Origin: Herminiimonas sp.
Lineage (GTDB): Bacteria; Pseudomonadota; Gammaproteobacteria; Burkholderiales; Burkholderiaceae_D
DNA: 34,094 nucleotides
Assembly: GCA_028292665.1 (NCBI GenBank)
Contig: JAQGLW010000192.1
Coordinates: forward strand, 1-34,094
Direction: 5' to 3'
In this document: piece after piece, positions 17,475 through 24,554 of the stretch
How positions within the stretch are numbered: position 1 is the stretch's first letter
How the letters are laid out: each line of letters begins with the position of its first letter
Translations under genes and position numbers: made by a program
The notes under the pieces: generated by a model
What the model saw: the letters and a program-made list of their open reading frames with translations, nothing else
Told to the model about the DNA's origin: nothing
Database searches by the model: none

Positions 17475-17960
17475 ATGCACTCTTCCGGCACCGGCCCTGC
17501 AAGCACACTCGGCGACGAACTCGGGGCAGCGCGCGATCTGCTGCAATGCCTCAGGCAGGAACAGGCGCAGTTGATCGAAGCGGACATCGAAGCATTGGGT
17601 TCGCTGACCGTCCGGAAAGCGGCCTTGGTCGCGCGCATGGCCGAACTGGCCCAACTGCGTCACAAGGCGCTGGGCGCAGCCGGATTTCCCGCTGAAGAAG
17701 CAGGCATGCAGGCATGGCTGGATGCGGCCGGACAGCACAATGTCGCCGCAGCCGCTGGAAAATCCTGGGCGGAACTGTTGGATATGGCGCGTTCCGGGAA
17801 AGAGCTCAATCGAACCAACGGCCTGCTCATCGGCACCCGCATGGCGCACAATCAGAAGATCCTGAACGCGATGCGAGGCACTGCGCAAAGCGAAAATTTC
17901 TACGGCCCGGATGGACAGCACAGCACCAAGACGGCCGCGCGCGGTCTCGTTGTCGGCTGA
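17475..17960 (+). CDS. flgN: Flagellar export chaperone FlgN
   Basis: A 161-residue helical protein with the FlgN features: LGDELGAARDLLQCLRQEQAQLIEADIEALGSLTVRKAALVARMAELAQLR (N-terminal coiled region, in parts) and a C-terminal helix with ELNRTNGLLIGTRMAHNQKILNAMRG. FlgN keeps FlgK and FlgL unfolded in the cytoplasm and delivers them to the export gate. The ATG at 17475 lies 2 nt after the flgM stop with AAGG in front; an in-frame TTG at 17469 is possible. It is the last flagellar gene before the AT-rich insertion. Confidence 0.9.
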   Translation: MHSSGTGPASTLGDELGAARDLLQCLRQEQAQLIEADIEALGSLTVRKAALVARMAELAQLRHKALGAAGFPAEEAGMQAWLDAAGQHNVAAAAGKSWAELLDMARSGKELNRTNGLLIGTRMAHNQKILNAMRGTAQSENFYGPDGQHSTKTAARGLVVG

Positions 17961-18230
17961 TCCGCCACATCAGTTCGATTTTTCCGGCAGCCGCCGCTAT
18001 TTGCAAATCAATTCCTGTGCCCGCAAAGCGGCAGGATCAAGTCATTCAAATCACGGCCCGGAATCCGGCCTTGAAAAAATTATCGGGCTTCTTGGCAATA
18101 CCGGCTGTTTTTCGGCTCCCCGGTCAGGACAAATCTAGCAACTGGGAAATAAGCCTTTTCCTTAAATTTTAAATTCAAAAGCGTTTAGAAGACACATAGG
18201 CTGAAGACTATTGCATCGACAACGTCTCAA
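17961..18230. other. Gap after flgN, entering the AT-rich island
   Basis: No gene is visible. Up to about 18130 the base composition matches the flagellar DNA and contains a weak GGCC-CGG hairpin (18055-18070) followed by an A-rich stretch, which could end flgMN transcription but is not convincing. From 18131 a 20-nt repeat opens the AT-rich island. Confidence 0.5.
18131..18150 (+). repeat. Left copy of the direct repeat flanking the defence-like island
   Basis: AAATCTAGCAACTGGGAAAT. It matches 18 of 20 bases of the copy at 20537-20556, with both differences being transitions. It marks the point where GC-rich flagellar sequence gives way to AT-rich DNA downstream of flgN. It may be an attachment-site or target duplication. 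Confidence 0.7.
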
Positions 18231-18782
18231 TTATTTTGCTACCGGAATACGCCCCGGAAACTCATATATAAACTTTAAAAGCATTTCTATGAATGAAATG
18301 AGTTCTGTAGCGTCACTCAGTGACATCAAAACAATTTCGTGAGTCGCTTCATTTCCCTTCTTTCGGATGTGATCTACCCATCCTTTGCCATGCGGCGGAA
18401 CATACCCATTGTCTGCAAGATATTCTACATAGAATACGAACGACTTACCTTCTTCGGCCTTTTGTTGAACCGCTATATGCATAAGCAATTTTCGACAAGT
18501 CAGGACTGCTGCCGTGTAGGCATTTACTGAGACAGCGCGTCGCGCTTCGTTGTAAATCGTTTCCAGTTCTTTCGGAAGGTGGCCGATCTCGTTGCCAGGA
18601 GCTATGCCAGGAATTTGATTGCCATATTCGTCGAAGAAAGACGGCTTGTCACAGTGTGGACATGGATAGACCTTACGGCTGCCGTTCTGTTGGAAGAACC
18701 CACGATCTGCAGCAACGACATTGCCGCAGAATCCACAACAAAATTGGCGAGACTGCAATTGCGTTAGATTATTCCATGCCAT
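18231..18782 (-). CDS. Zinc-ribbon DUF4145 protein with HEPN-like motif (possible defence partner)
   Basis: A 183-residue protein. Seen: an N-terminal zinc ribbon with C16xxC19 and C41xxC44, then a helical DUF4145-type domain (about residues 68-175) with YNEARRAVSVNAYTAAVLTCRKLL and the pattern R140-KKGNEAT-H148. The R..GN...H pattern is typical of DUF4145, which I recall as being grouped with HEPN-fold proteins; some HEPN proteins are RNases or toxins, but this particular spacing is not the canonical Rx4-6H catalytic motif. DUF4145 proteins occur alone or next to restriction and other defence genes. The ribosome site GGGAG is good. It lies 48 nt downstream of the TIR-TPR gene, same strand, so probably one transcript. 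Codon use is AT-rich, unlike the flagellar genes. Function is unknown; nucleic-acid binding or a helper/toxin role is inference. Confidence 0.8.
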   Translation of the reverse strand: MAWNNLTQLQSRQFCCGFCGNVVAADRGFFQQNGSRKVYPCPHCDKPSFFDEYGNQIPGIAPGNEIGHLPKELETIYNEARRAVSVNAYTAAVLTCRKLLMHIAVQQKAEEGKSFVFYVEYLADNGYVPPHGKGWVDHIRKKGNEATHEIVLMSLSDATELISFIEMLLKFIYEFPGRIPVAK

Positions 18783-18830
18783 TCTTTACTCCCGTAATAT
18801 TTTATAGTAGCGGTACCAATTAGCAATTTT

Positions 18831-20471
18831 TCATTCTTTGGAAAGTTGAGATTGGTTTTCGATTTGGCCTATCTGCGCAATTTCCTTTCTCCCAAGAATT
18901 AATAGTTCTTCGTAACGCTTGGTTTGCGCCTCTTTTTGTTTCAAAGCGCTCGCAAGCCGTTCGTGCGCGTATTGTGAGTTTTTGTCGATATCAAGAGCTT
19001 TATTTAAATATTCGATCCCTTTTGTGAAGAAACCGCGATATACGTACAAATTACCTATATTTCCAAGAATCCAAGCTTCCTTCCATTCAGTAAGCTCATT
19101 TGCTTTTTCGTATTTGGACATTGCCATGTCATATAAATCAAGTTGCAAACAAGTGTTGCCAAAAAGCGTTGTGAATCGAGAATTTTTAGGTTCAATCGTT
19201 AATAATCTTTGATATAAATTTAACGTGGCCTCATTCTTATTTTCATCACTTAATAAACTTGCAAATTCTTCTAGCAGTTCCGTTTTTTTCGAACAAACCT
19301 TCAAAGCCTTATGAAAAGTCCCAATCGCCTTCGCACTTTGCTCCATTTTTTTATATTTTCTGCCTAGTGCGAGATAAAGATCGACGTTATTCGGTTCAGT
19401 TTGTATACCGATCTCCAATACACTCACTGCCGCATCATCTTGTCCAAGGTCCCCAAAAACTTCGGCCCTAAGCATGCTTGCCTCAGCAGTCGCCTCGAAT
19501 TTTTTCTCGATGTCATCTATTAAAGCAAAGGCGGCATCAGGCATTTCTGCATTTATATATCGGCGAACAAAACTTACTTGTGGCGCCTTTAGATCGGGAT
19601 AATCCGCTAACACGCGTTTGAAGTCATCTTCCCAATCTGAAGCGCCACTCATTTGTTTTACTGCCGCCGATATACCTCTCATCTCTGCAATCTTTTCAGG
19701 TTCAGTTTCAGCATCAATCTCAGCTTGTAATAGACGTAATGCTTCATCATTTCTGTCATCAATAAAGGCTTTGAACCAATCGGAATCCGAAATATTTGTG
19801 TTTTCACCTTCTTCTGCCCGTACTTGGCTAGGTTTATCTTCGTTTGCGGTCTCCGATATATTGCTTAATATAATGGCCGGACTGCCGTCTTCCATTGCTG
19901 CAATAGAAGATTGAGTTCCAGAGGAGTTAATTACTTCTTGTTCTTCGGTAAAAGCTGATTTATTGCTTGCTGCAACTTGTAGCGCTTCTGCACCTGTGGT
20001 ACTTGCGTACGAAGACGGGCCAAGTTTCGTTATTGCATCGCGAATTTGATGACATGACGCTGCAGTAGCAGCTTGAAGATTATTGTCACTACGACCGGTC
20101 TCGTATCCAGCAGGCTGAATTCCAACAAGATCAGAAGGCAAGTGAATGTCTTCTGCATCCTCTGGAATCATGAAAAAACAGCGGCGCTTTCCAAGTTTGC
20201 CAATAAATAGACCCAGTTCAAAAATTACGTTATCTCTTACTACTGAGCTTTCCTTCCCTCGAATTACTGCCACATCGTCCGGAGAAAAAATAAATAAACC
20301 AAAGTCGGATCGATTTAATGCTTCGATCAACGATTCCAATACAGTTGATGAAAGTCCAAAAATTCCTTGATCCCATACCGTCACTTCTGCAGCGCGCCGC
20401 AAATTTTGTTGAGAAGCATGCGCAAGTTTTAGTCCCTCAACTGACGAACCAATAAAAAGTTTTGGCTTCAT
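18831..20471 (-). CDS. TIR-like domain protein with C-terminal TPR region (candidate NADase defence effector)
   Basis: A 546-residue, two-part protein. Residues 3 to about 155 match the TIR-like predicted nucleotide-binding family (PF10137 type): KLFIGSSVEGL, EVTVWDQGIFGLSSTVLESLIEAL, FGLFIFSPDDVA and RDNVIFELGLFIGKLG, with Glu85 placed as the likely catalytic residue. In this family such domains are the effector part of TIR-STING and related abortive systems, where they degrade NAD+. Residues about 155-225 are a Ser/Glu-rich linker; about 225-530 are repeated helical pairs of TPR type (for example AKAIGTFHKALKVC, ATLNLYQRLLTIEPKN, TKGIEYLNKALDIDKNSQYAHERLASAL). The usual sensor (STING or cyclic-nucleotide domain) is absent, so the TPR part may sense or bind a partner. 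The gene is AT-rich, flanked by direct repeats and followed by the DUF4145 gene. The domain call is firm; the defence role is inference. Confidence 0.85.
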   Translation of the reverse strand: MKPKLFIGSSVEGLKLAHASQQNLRRAAEVTVWDQGIFGLSSTVLESLIEALNRSDFGLFIFSPDDVAVIRGKESSVVRDNVIFELGLFIGKLGKRRCFFMIPEDAEDIHLPSDLVGIQPAGYETGRSDNNLQAATAASCHQIRDAITKLGPSSYASTTGAEALQVAASNKSAFTEEQEVINSSGTQSSIAAMEDGSPAIILSNISETANEDKPSQVRAEEGENTNISDSDWFKAFIDDRNDEALRLLQAEIDAETEPEKIAEMRGISAAVKQMSGASDWEDDFKRVLADYPDLKAPQVSFVRRYINAEMPDAAFALIDDIEKKFEATAEASMLRAEVFGDLGQDDAAVSVLEIGIQTEPNNVDLYLALGRKYKKMEQSAKAIGTFHKALKVCSKKTELLEEFASLLSDENKNEATLNLYQRLLTIEPKNSRFTTLFGNTCLQLDLYDMAMSKYEKANELTEWKEAWILGNIGNLYVYRGFFTKGIEYLNKALDIDKNSQYAHERLASALKQKEAQTKRYEELLILGRKEIAQIGQIENQSQLSKE

Positions 20472-20536
20472 TTTCTTATATCCATAATAAAAATACCTAC
20501 TTTTTAGGCGATGCTTCTTGCCTTCCCGATTGGAAT

Positions 20537-20556
20537 AAATCTGGTAACTGGGAAAT
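20537..20556 (+). repeat. Right copy of the direct repeat flanking the defence-like island
   Basis: AAATCTGGTAACTGGGAAAT, 18/20 identical to 18131-18150. It lies 65 nt upstream of the TIR-TPR start codon. It is also inside an imperfect inverted repeat whose ends are TTCCC (20523-20527) and GGGAA (20550-20554). The two copies enclose exactly the two-gene module. Confidence 0.7.
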
Positions 20557-20606
20557 CACTGTTCTCATCTAATGGGGTAGTCTCTTAAGGGTTCCAGTTA
20601 GAAGAA

Positions 20607-20634
20607 AGGCCTCGTCGGAGTAACACGGAGGCCT
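20607..20634. repeat. Inverted repeat, possible hairpin
   Basis: AGGCCTC (20607-20613) and GAGGCCT (20628-20634) form a 7-bp perfect stem around a 14-nt loop that can pair a little further (CGT with ACG). It is followed by an A-rich stretch with repeated ACAAATAC-like words, not a T-tract, so it is a poor terminator on the + strand. It lies in the gene-free DNA between the island repeat and the recombinase relic. Confidence 0.45.
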
Positions 20635-20744
20635 ACAAATACAAACAAATACAATTAAACAAAAGGCATCAAACACTACCATACGTTGCCAGATAGATAC
20701 AGCCGTAAATCTAGGTTTTTGAACTTCCACAGCCGACTATAGGA

Positions 20745-21187
20745 ATGCGGGTAGAGCTGGTTATAGGGCGCTTTTATGAAGCGGTTGAAAAGGGATTTTG
20801 CCGATGAATGGCGCTTTGCAGGAACAGGCGCAGAAGCTCAAGGCAAGGCGTGAATCAATTCTGATTGAAATGGCAGGAACACGTCAGGACCAGGTTGTCA
20901 CTAGACAAGCTCAATGCAAGCCAGCTTTCTGCATTTGGCACCGCCATGCGAACAAAGTACTGGATCTGGAAAGCGAATTCTCAAAGCAATACCTGCGCTT
21001 GTTGGCAGATAAGATTCGGGTAGCTGGAAACGAGGACAGGATGACCGGCAGTAAGACTGCTTTGATTCATGCGATAGTGCAAAAGAAAGTGAGCACCGCG
21101 ATAGTGCCCACTTTCATACAACCTTGGCTCCTCCCGAAGCGCTCGAACCGACACCCGGCCCGGACGCATTGCATCTTTCTCTTGTGA
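20745..21187 (+). pseudogene. Relic of a serine recombinase, C-terminal end, frameshifted
   Basis: From 20804 an open frame (127 residues) reads as the C-terminal tail of large resolvase/invertase-type site-specific recombinases. It has LKARRESILIEMAG (coiled-coil region), then YLRLLADKIRV.G.....GSKTAL..A and VPTFIQPWL, the usual end pattern of these proteins (compare YxRLLVDxIxV, GS..AL, VPxFxxxW). Just upstream, in another frame (20745-20807), GRFYEAVEKGF continues the same protein, ending at TGA 20805. One missing T in the run near 20796-20799 would join the two frames, so the gene is broken. The catalytic N-terminal domain is absent. The call rests on recognition of the family pattern, not a search. 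It sits next to the island and could be what is left of its mobilising enzyme. Confidence 0.6.
21085..21115. repeat. Hairpin with adjoining direct repeat inside the recombinase relic
   Basis: GAAAGTG-A-GCAC (21085-21096) pairs with GTGC-C-CACTTTC (21104-21115), with one A/C mismatch and a 7-nt loop. The word GCGATAGTGC occurs twice (21071-21080 and 21098-21107). The structure overlaps the coding relic, so it may be chance or a small insertion-sequence scar; no transposase is present. Confidence 0.4.
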
Positions 21188-21280
21188 AGCGCTGGAAGCA
21201 TGCACGCCATGCAAGGCCCCGATATCTTCCGGTCCCTGCAGGCAGCTCCGCGCTATCCGGCGCAATCGGCCAAGCCGTCA

Positions 21281-22882
21281 TCAACGCGCATGCAAAGCGG
21301 CCAGCACTTGTCCCTTCAACATCTTGATCAGCGCCGTCTCGTCCGGCAGCACGCCTTCCGGCGCGGTTTGCAAGCGGTCGGCGTAGAACAGGCCGACCGG
21401 TTTTTTCTGCAATAGCAGCGGCAGCAGGATGAAGCTGCCGGTGTCTGGCAGCAGCCTCCGGTGCCAGTCCGGAATCAGGTTGCGGATCCGGGCATTGCCG
21501 GCGTCCGAGATCATCAGATCGGCATCATTTTCCATCGCGAGATGGAAAACATCCCGCGCGGAAACCGCTGAAAAAACGAAGCCGGCCTGGCGCGCGACAT
21601 TGTCTTCGCCGAGCGCAATGCGGGCGCGGAACTGGTTGCGCTTGATGTCGAGCAGGCACACGGCGGCAAAGCGGAATCCCATGCTGCGGTACAGCGTTTC
21701 CAGCGCCAGCATGATCAGGTCGTTCGATTTGCAGCGGCCGGAAGCCATCATCTCCGTCACGTCCTGCACGCCGGCCATGAGCAGGTCGCGCGCATTCACC
21801 GGTTTTCCGCTGGCGTAGCGCGCATCGACCTGCAGGCTGTCGTGCCCGGTTGCGACGAGCAGCAATTCGCTGGGCAGGCCTTCTTCCGCTGCTTCGGCTT
21901 GCGCTGCCGATGATGCGGGGTCTGCCTCGTCCGGTTCGGGCGGCGTCAGCACCAGGTCCGCGTTATCGGTCAGCGCGCGCGTTTCCGCCGCCACGGTAGC
22001 GAACAATTCGATCAATCCATCCTGGTCCAGATCCAGTGCGGTGCCGAACCGCGTCAGCAGTCCCCGGCTCGCGGCATCCGATCCCGAATCGTTCATGCGT
22101 GGAATCAGCGTAGCGGCCGCCGTGCTGAATGCGGCAACCTGCTGCATCCATTCCTGCCGGTTCTTCGGCGGTTTCAGCACGCCCGGAGCAAGCGGCGCCA
22201 GCGCATGAATGATCGTATCCGGAATCTGCCACTCCTTCAAAACGGCGCCCCCCAGCAAATCGAAACTGCAGCCCAGCACCTGCATCGACGCCTGGGCCGG
22301 CGTATGCGTGCCGCTTTCGATCAGCGCGGCGATTTCGCCGTAAAGCGTGTGGTCGTGCGCCGCAACCAGCAAACGTCCCATGTTCTTGAACAGTGCGGCC
22401 ACGGCCGCTTCTTCCGCATCCTTGAAATGGCTGCGCCGCGCGAGTTCGCGCCCGACCACGCTTGCGCTCAGCGCATAAGCCAGCTCGAGCCGAACGCCAT
22501 GCGCATGCTTTCCCGACATGCCGTCCACCAGCAGCATCGCCAGCGCGCTGGTTTTGACGGTTTCGAAGCCGAGCAGAAAGATCGCCTTGGAAATCGTCGT
22601 CACCGGCGTACCGAAAGCGGTGCGATAGCACACGGTATTGGACAGGCGCAGGATTTTCTGCGTCAGCGCGACGTCCGACAGCACGAAATGCGCAAGATCG
22701 CGCACCGCTTCGTCGTCCGACGAGGCGAGCTGCACCACACGCGAGACCGAACTGCCGAGCGCGGGCAAGTCGGTATCCTCGCTGATCTTCTTCAACAGGC
22801 GGTCGCGCGCGGCGCATGCTTCGTCGCCGGCTGCAATCGAAATGGCGGGCGCGGCGGTAATCGGTGATCGAGTGTTATTCAA
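21281..22882 (-). CDS. HDOD domain protein with C-terminal GAF-like domain
   Basis: A 533-residue cytoplasmic protein. Residues about 30-240 form an HDOD domain: LPALGSSVSRVVQLASSDDEAVRDLAHFVLSDVALTQKILRLSN, TTISKAIFLLGFETVKTSALAMLL, ELARRSHFKDAEEAAVAALFKNMGRLL. HDOD domains keep the HD fold but usually lack the metal-binding phosphodiesterase residues, so a regulatory or scaffold role is likely. The C-terminal ~160 residues look like a GAF sensor (MGFRFAAVCLLDIKRNQFRARIALGEDN.. and SFILLPLLLQKKPVGLFYADR). The frame starts with TTG at 22882 with GGAAAA upstream; no ATG is available near the N-terminus. It follows motD by 50 nt in the flhB operon, so it probably acts in flagellar control or signalling. 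Its exact role is unknown. Confidence 0.85.
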   Translation of the reverse strand: MNNTRSPITAAPAISIAAGDEACAARDRLLKKISEDTDLPALGSSVSRVVQLASSDDEAVRDLAHFVLSDVALTQKILRLSNTVCYRTAFGTPVTTISKAIFLLGFETVKTSALAMLLVDGMSGKHAHGVRLELAYALSASVVGRELARRSHFKDAEEAAVAALFKNMGRLLVAAHDHTLYGEIAALIESGTHTPAQASMQVLGCSFDLLGGAVLKEWQIPDTIIHALAPLAPGVLKPPKNRQEWMQQVAAFSTAAATLIPRMNDSGSDAASRGLLTRFGTALDLDQDGLIELFATVAAETRALTDNADLVLTPPEPDEADPASSAAQAEAAEEGLPSELLLVATGHDSLQVDARYASGKPVNARDLLMAGVQDVTEMMASGRCKSNDLIMLALETLYRSMGFRFAAVCLLDIKRNQFRARIALGEDNVARQAGFVFSAVSARDVFHLAMENDADLMISDAGNARIRNLIPDWHRRLLPDTGSFILLPLLLQKKPVGLFYADRLQTAPEGVLPDETALIKMLKGQVLAALHAR

Positions 22883-22932
22883 GAGTTTTCCGGAATTGGT
22901 GAATTCGTGTCCGATGGAACACGAAAAAAAAT

Positions 22933-23721
22933 TTACTTGCCCTGCGCGCTTCCAACCGGCACCTCCGTCGCCACATCCGGCAATCCCGACAGAATCATCA
23001 GTTCCACGCGCCGGTTGCGCAGCCGGCCCGCGGCCGTATCGTTGGAGCCCACCGGCTGATTCGATCCGTGGCCGACCGCCACCAGGCGATTATCGGCAAT
23101 GCCATTATCGACGAACAGCCGTACCACGCTGCTGGCGCGTACCGCCGACAGCTCCCAGTTGGAAGGGAAAAGCGTATTGCCGATCGGCATGTTATCAGTA
23201 TGCCCTTCGACCTGTATCGCATGCGTATCGTCCTTCAGAACCAGCGCCACTGCCTTCAGCGCCTGGCTCGACTCGCTGCTCAATCTTGCCTCGCCGGGGG
23301 CGAACAGCACGCTGGCATTGATTTCGACGCTGACGCCGCGCAGCGTCTGGGTGACGCGCACCGTGCCCTGGCTGACGAGCGGCGCAAGCGCCTTGAGCAA
23401 ACTGCGCGCGATGCCTGTCATCTGTTCGCGCTCGCGGCGCAACGCGGCGTCGACGGGGTGGCGCTTTTGCAGCGGCAACAGCCGCAGCGGCAGCGCGGGA
23501 ATCGCCGGCAACTCCTTCTCCCTGACCGCGGGCGGGGCTGGCGGCACCCGGCCGAATGCGCTGCCGAGCGCATTCGAAAGCACCCGGTACTTGCCTTCAT
23601 TGACCGATGAAATCGCGTACATCACGACGAAGAAAGCGAACAGCAGTGTAATGAAATCGGCATACGACACCAGCCAGCGCTCGTGATTTTCGGGTTCTTC
23701 CTGGTATTTTTTTCGAGCCAT
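22933..23721 (-). CDS. motD: Flagellar motor stator protein MotD (MotB family)
   Basis: A 262-residue MotB-type protein: MARKKYQEEPENHERWLVSYADFITLLFAFFVVMYAISSVNEGKYRVLS, with the essential stator Asp in SYADF and a single membrane helix. A linker follows, then a C-terminal OmpA peptidoglycan-binding domain with VEGHTDNMPIGN, NWELSAVRASSVVRLFVDNGI and VGHGSNQPVGSNDTAAGRLRNRRVEL. It anchors the MotC/MotD proton channel to the cell wall. MotB itself (usually beside motA) is not in the window, and the MARKK.QEE start is that of MotD rather than MotB. An in-frame ATG at 23733 would add 4 residues. Confidence 0.9.
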   Translation of the reverse strand: MARKKYQEEPENHERWLVSYADFITLLFAFFVVMYAISSVNEGKYRVLSNALGSAFGRVPPAPPAVREKELPAIPALPLRLLPLQKRHPVDAALRREREQMTGIARSLLKALAPLVSQGTVRVTQTLRGVSVEINASVLFAPGEARLSSESSQALKAVALVLKDDTHAIQVEGHTDNMPIGNTLFPSNWELSAVRASSVVRLFVDNGIADNRLVAVGHGSNQPVGSNDTAAGRLRNRRVELMILSGLPDVATEVPVGSAQGK

Positions 23722-23807
23722 GGCAATAGGCATTCAACGGAAAACGGCCTGCAACGATGATCGGATGAATGACACCTTTTGTATTCGGCCAATTACAAAG
23801 CACATCA

Positions 23808-24554
23808 CTAACCCTGCTTCAGATAGATCGCCATGCGCTCTTCGATCATGCGCGGATTCTCGCCCGAGGCGATCGCCGCAAAGACATCGACCAGCATTTC
23901 GCGCTTGAACACTTCGCGGCCGACCAGCGCCTTGAGCCTGTTGCCGATCGGCAGAAAGATCAGGTTGGCGAGGCCCACGCCGTATATGGTCGCAACGAAC
24001 GCCACTGCGATGCCGCCGCCGAGCCGGCTCGGATCGGACAGATTTTCCATCACATGAATCAGGCCCAGCACCGCGCCCAGGATGCCGATGGTCGGCGCAT
24101 AGCCGCCGGCGGCTTCCCATACTTTCACCGCGGACCGTTCCCCCATCTCGTATGCCGATATTTCCTGTTCGAGCAGTTCGCGCAGCTTGCCGGGATCGGC
24201 GCCGTCGACGAGCAGCCGCAGCCCTTGCGCGAGGAACGGGTCGCGCAGGTTTTCCATGTAGCGTTCAAGGCTCAGCAAGCCTTCCCGCCGCGCGGTCGTG
24301 CTCCACATAACCATGTCGCGCCGCAAGGCTTGATAGTTGTCGGCCGGCGGCGCAAAAACCCGTCGCGTCATTTTCATGCCGCGCAAGAAATTCGGTATCC
24401 CGCTTTGCAGCAGGACGGCGCCCAGGGTGCCGATCATCACGATCACGAACGCGGCAGGCTGCAGCAGCGAACCGGGATGCCCGCCTTCCAGCACCTGCCC
24501 GAGCAGAATGCCGCCCAGCGCCAGTGCGAGCCCGGTTACGCTACCCCAGTCCAC
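23808..24554 (-). CDS. motC: Flagellar motor stator protein MotC (MotA family)
   Basis: A 248-residue protein with four membrane helices of the MotA/TolQ/ExbB group: DWGSVTGLALALGGILLGQVLEGG, AAFVIVMIGTLGAVLLQS, then the cytoplasmic loop and YAPTIGILGAVLGLIHVMENLSDPSRLGGGIAVAFVATIYGVGLANLIFLPIGNRLK (the Pro-containing channel helices). It forms the torque-generating proton channel with MotD. The start is GTG at 24554, with AGGGA upstream, and overlaps the end of fliA by 19 nt. The motC-motD pair next to fliA is the arrangement seen in Pseudomonas and relatives. Confidence 0.92.
   Translation of the reverse strand: MDWGSVTGLALALGGILLGQVLEGGHPGSLLQPAAFVIVMIGTLGAVLLQSGIPNFLRGMKMTRRVFAPPADNYQALRRDMVMWSTTARREGLLSLERYMENLRDPFLAQGLRLLVDGADPGKLRELLEQEISAYEMGERSAVKVWEAAGGYAPTIGILGAVLGLIHVMENLSDPSRLGGGIAVAFVATIYGVGLANLIFLPIGNRLKALVGREVFKREMLVDVFAAIASGENPRMIEERMAIYLKQG

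Noticed and set aside
18055-18070. GGCC-type hairpin after flgN as intrinsic terminator
   Set aside because: Only 4 bp before a mismatch, and followed by TTGAAAAAAT rather than a T-run.
18131-20556. Intact mobile element (insertion sequence, phage or transposon) around the TIR-TPR module
   Set aside because: No transposase or intact integrase lies between the repeats; only a broken recombinase tail lies outside them.
21125-21165. tRNA-like T-arm word GGTTCGA on the - strand
   Set aside because: No T-stem pairing, no acceptor or anticodon arms; it is the degenerate codons for the recombinase C-terminal tail.
23090-23097. TTATCGGC, a - strand sigma-28 -10 match inside motD
   Set aside because: No TTTA at the required spacing, and it lies within conserved OmpA-domain codons.
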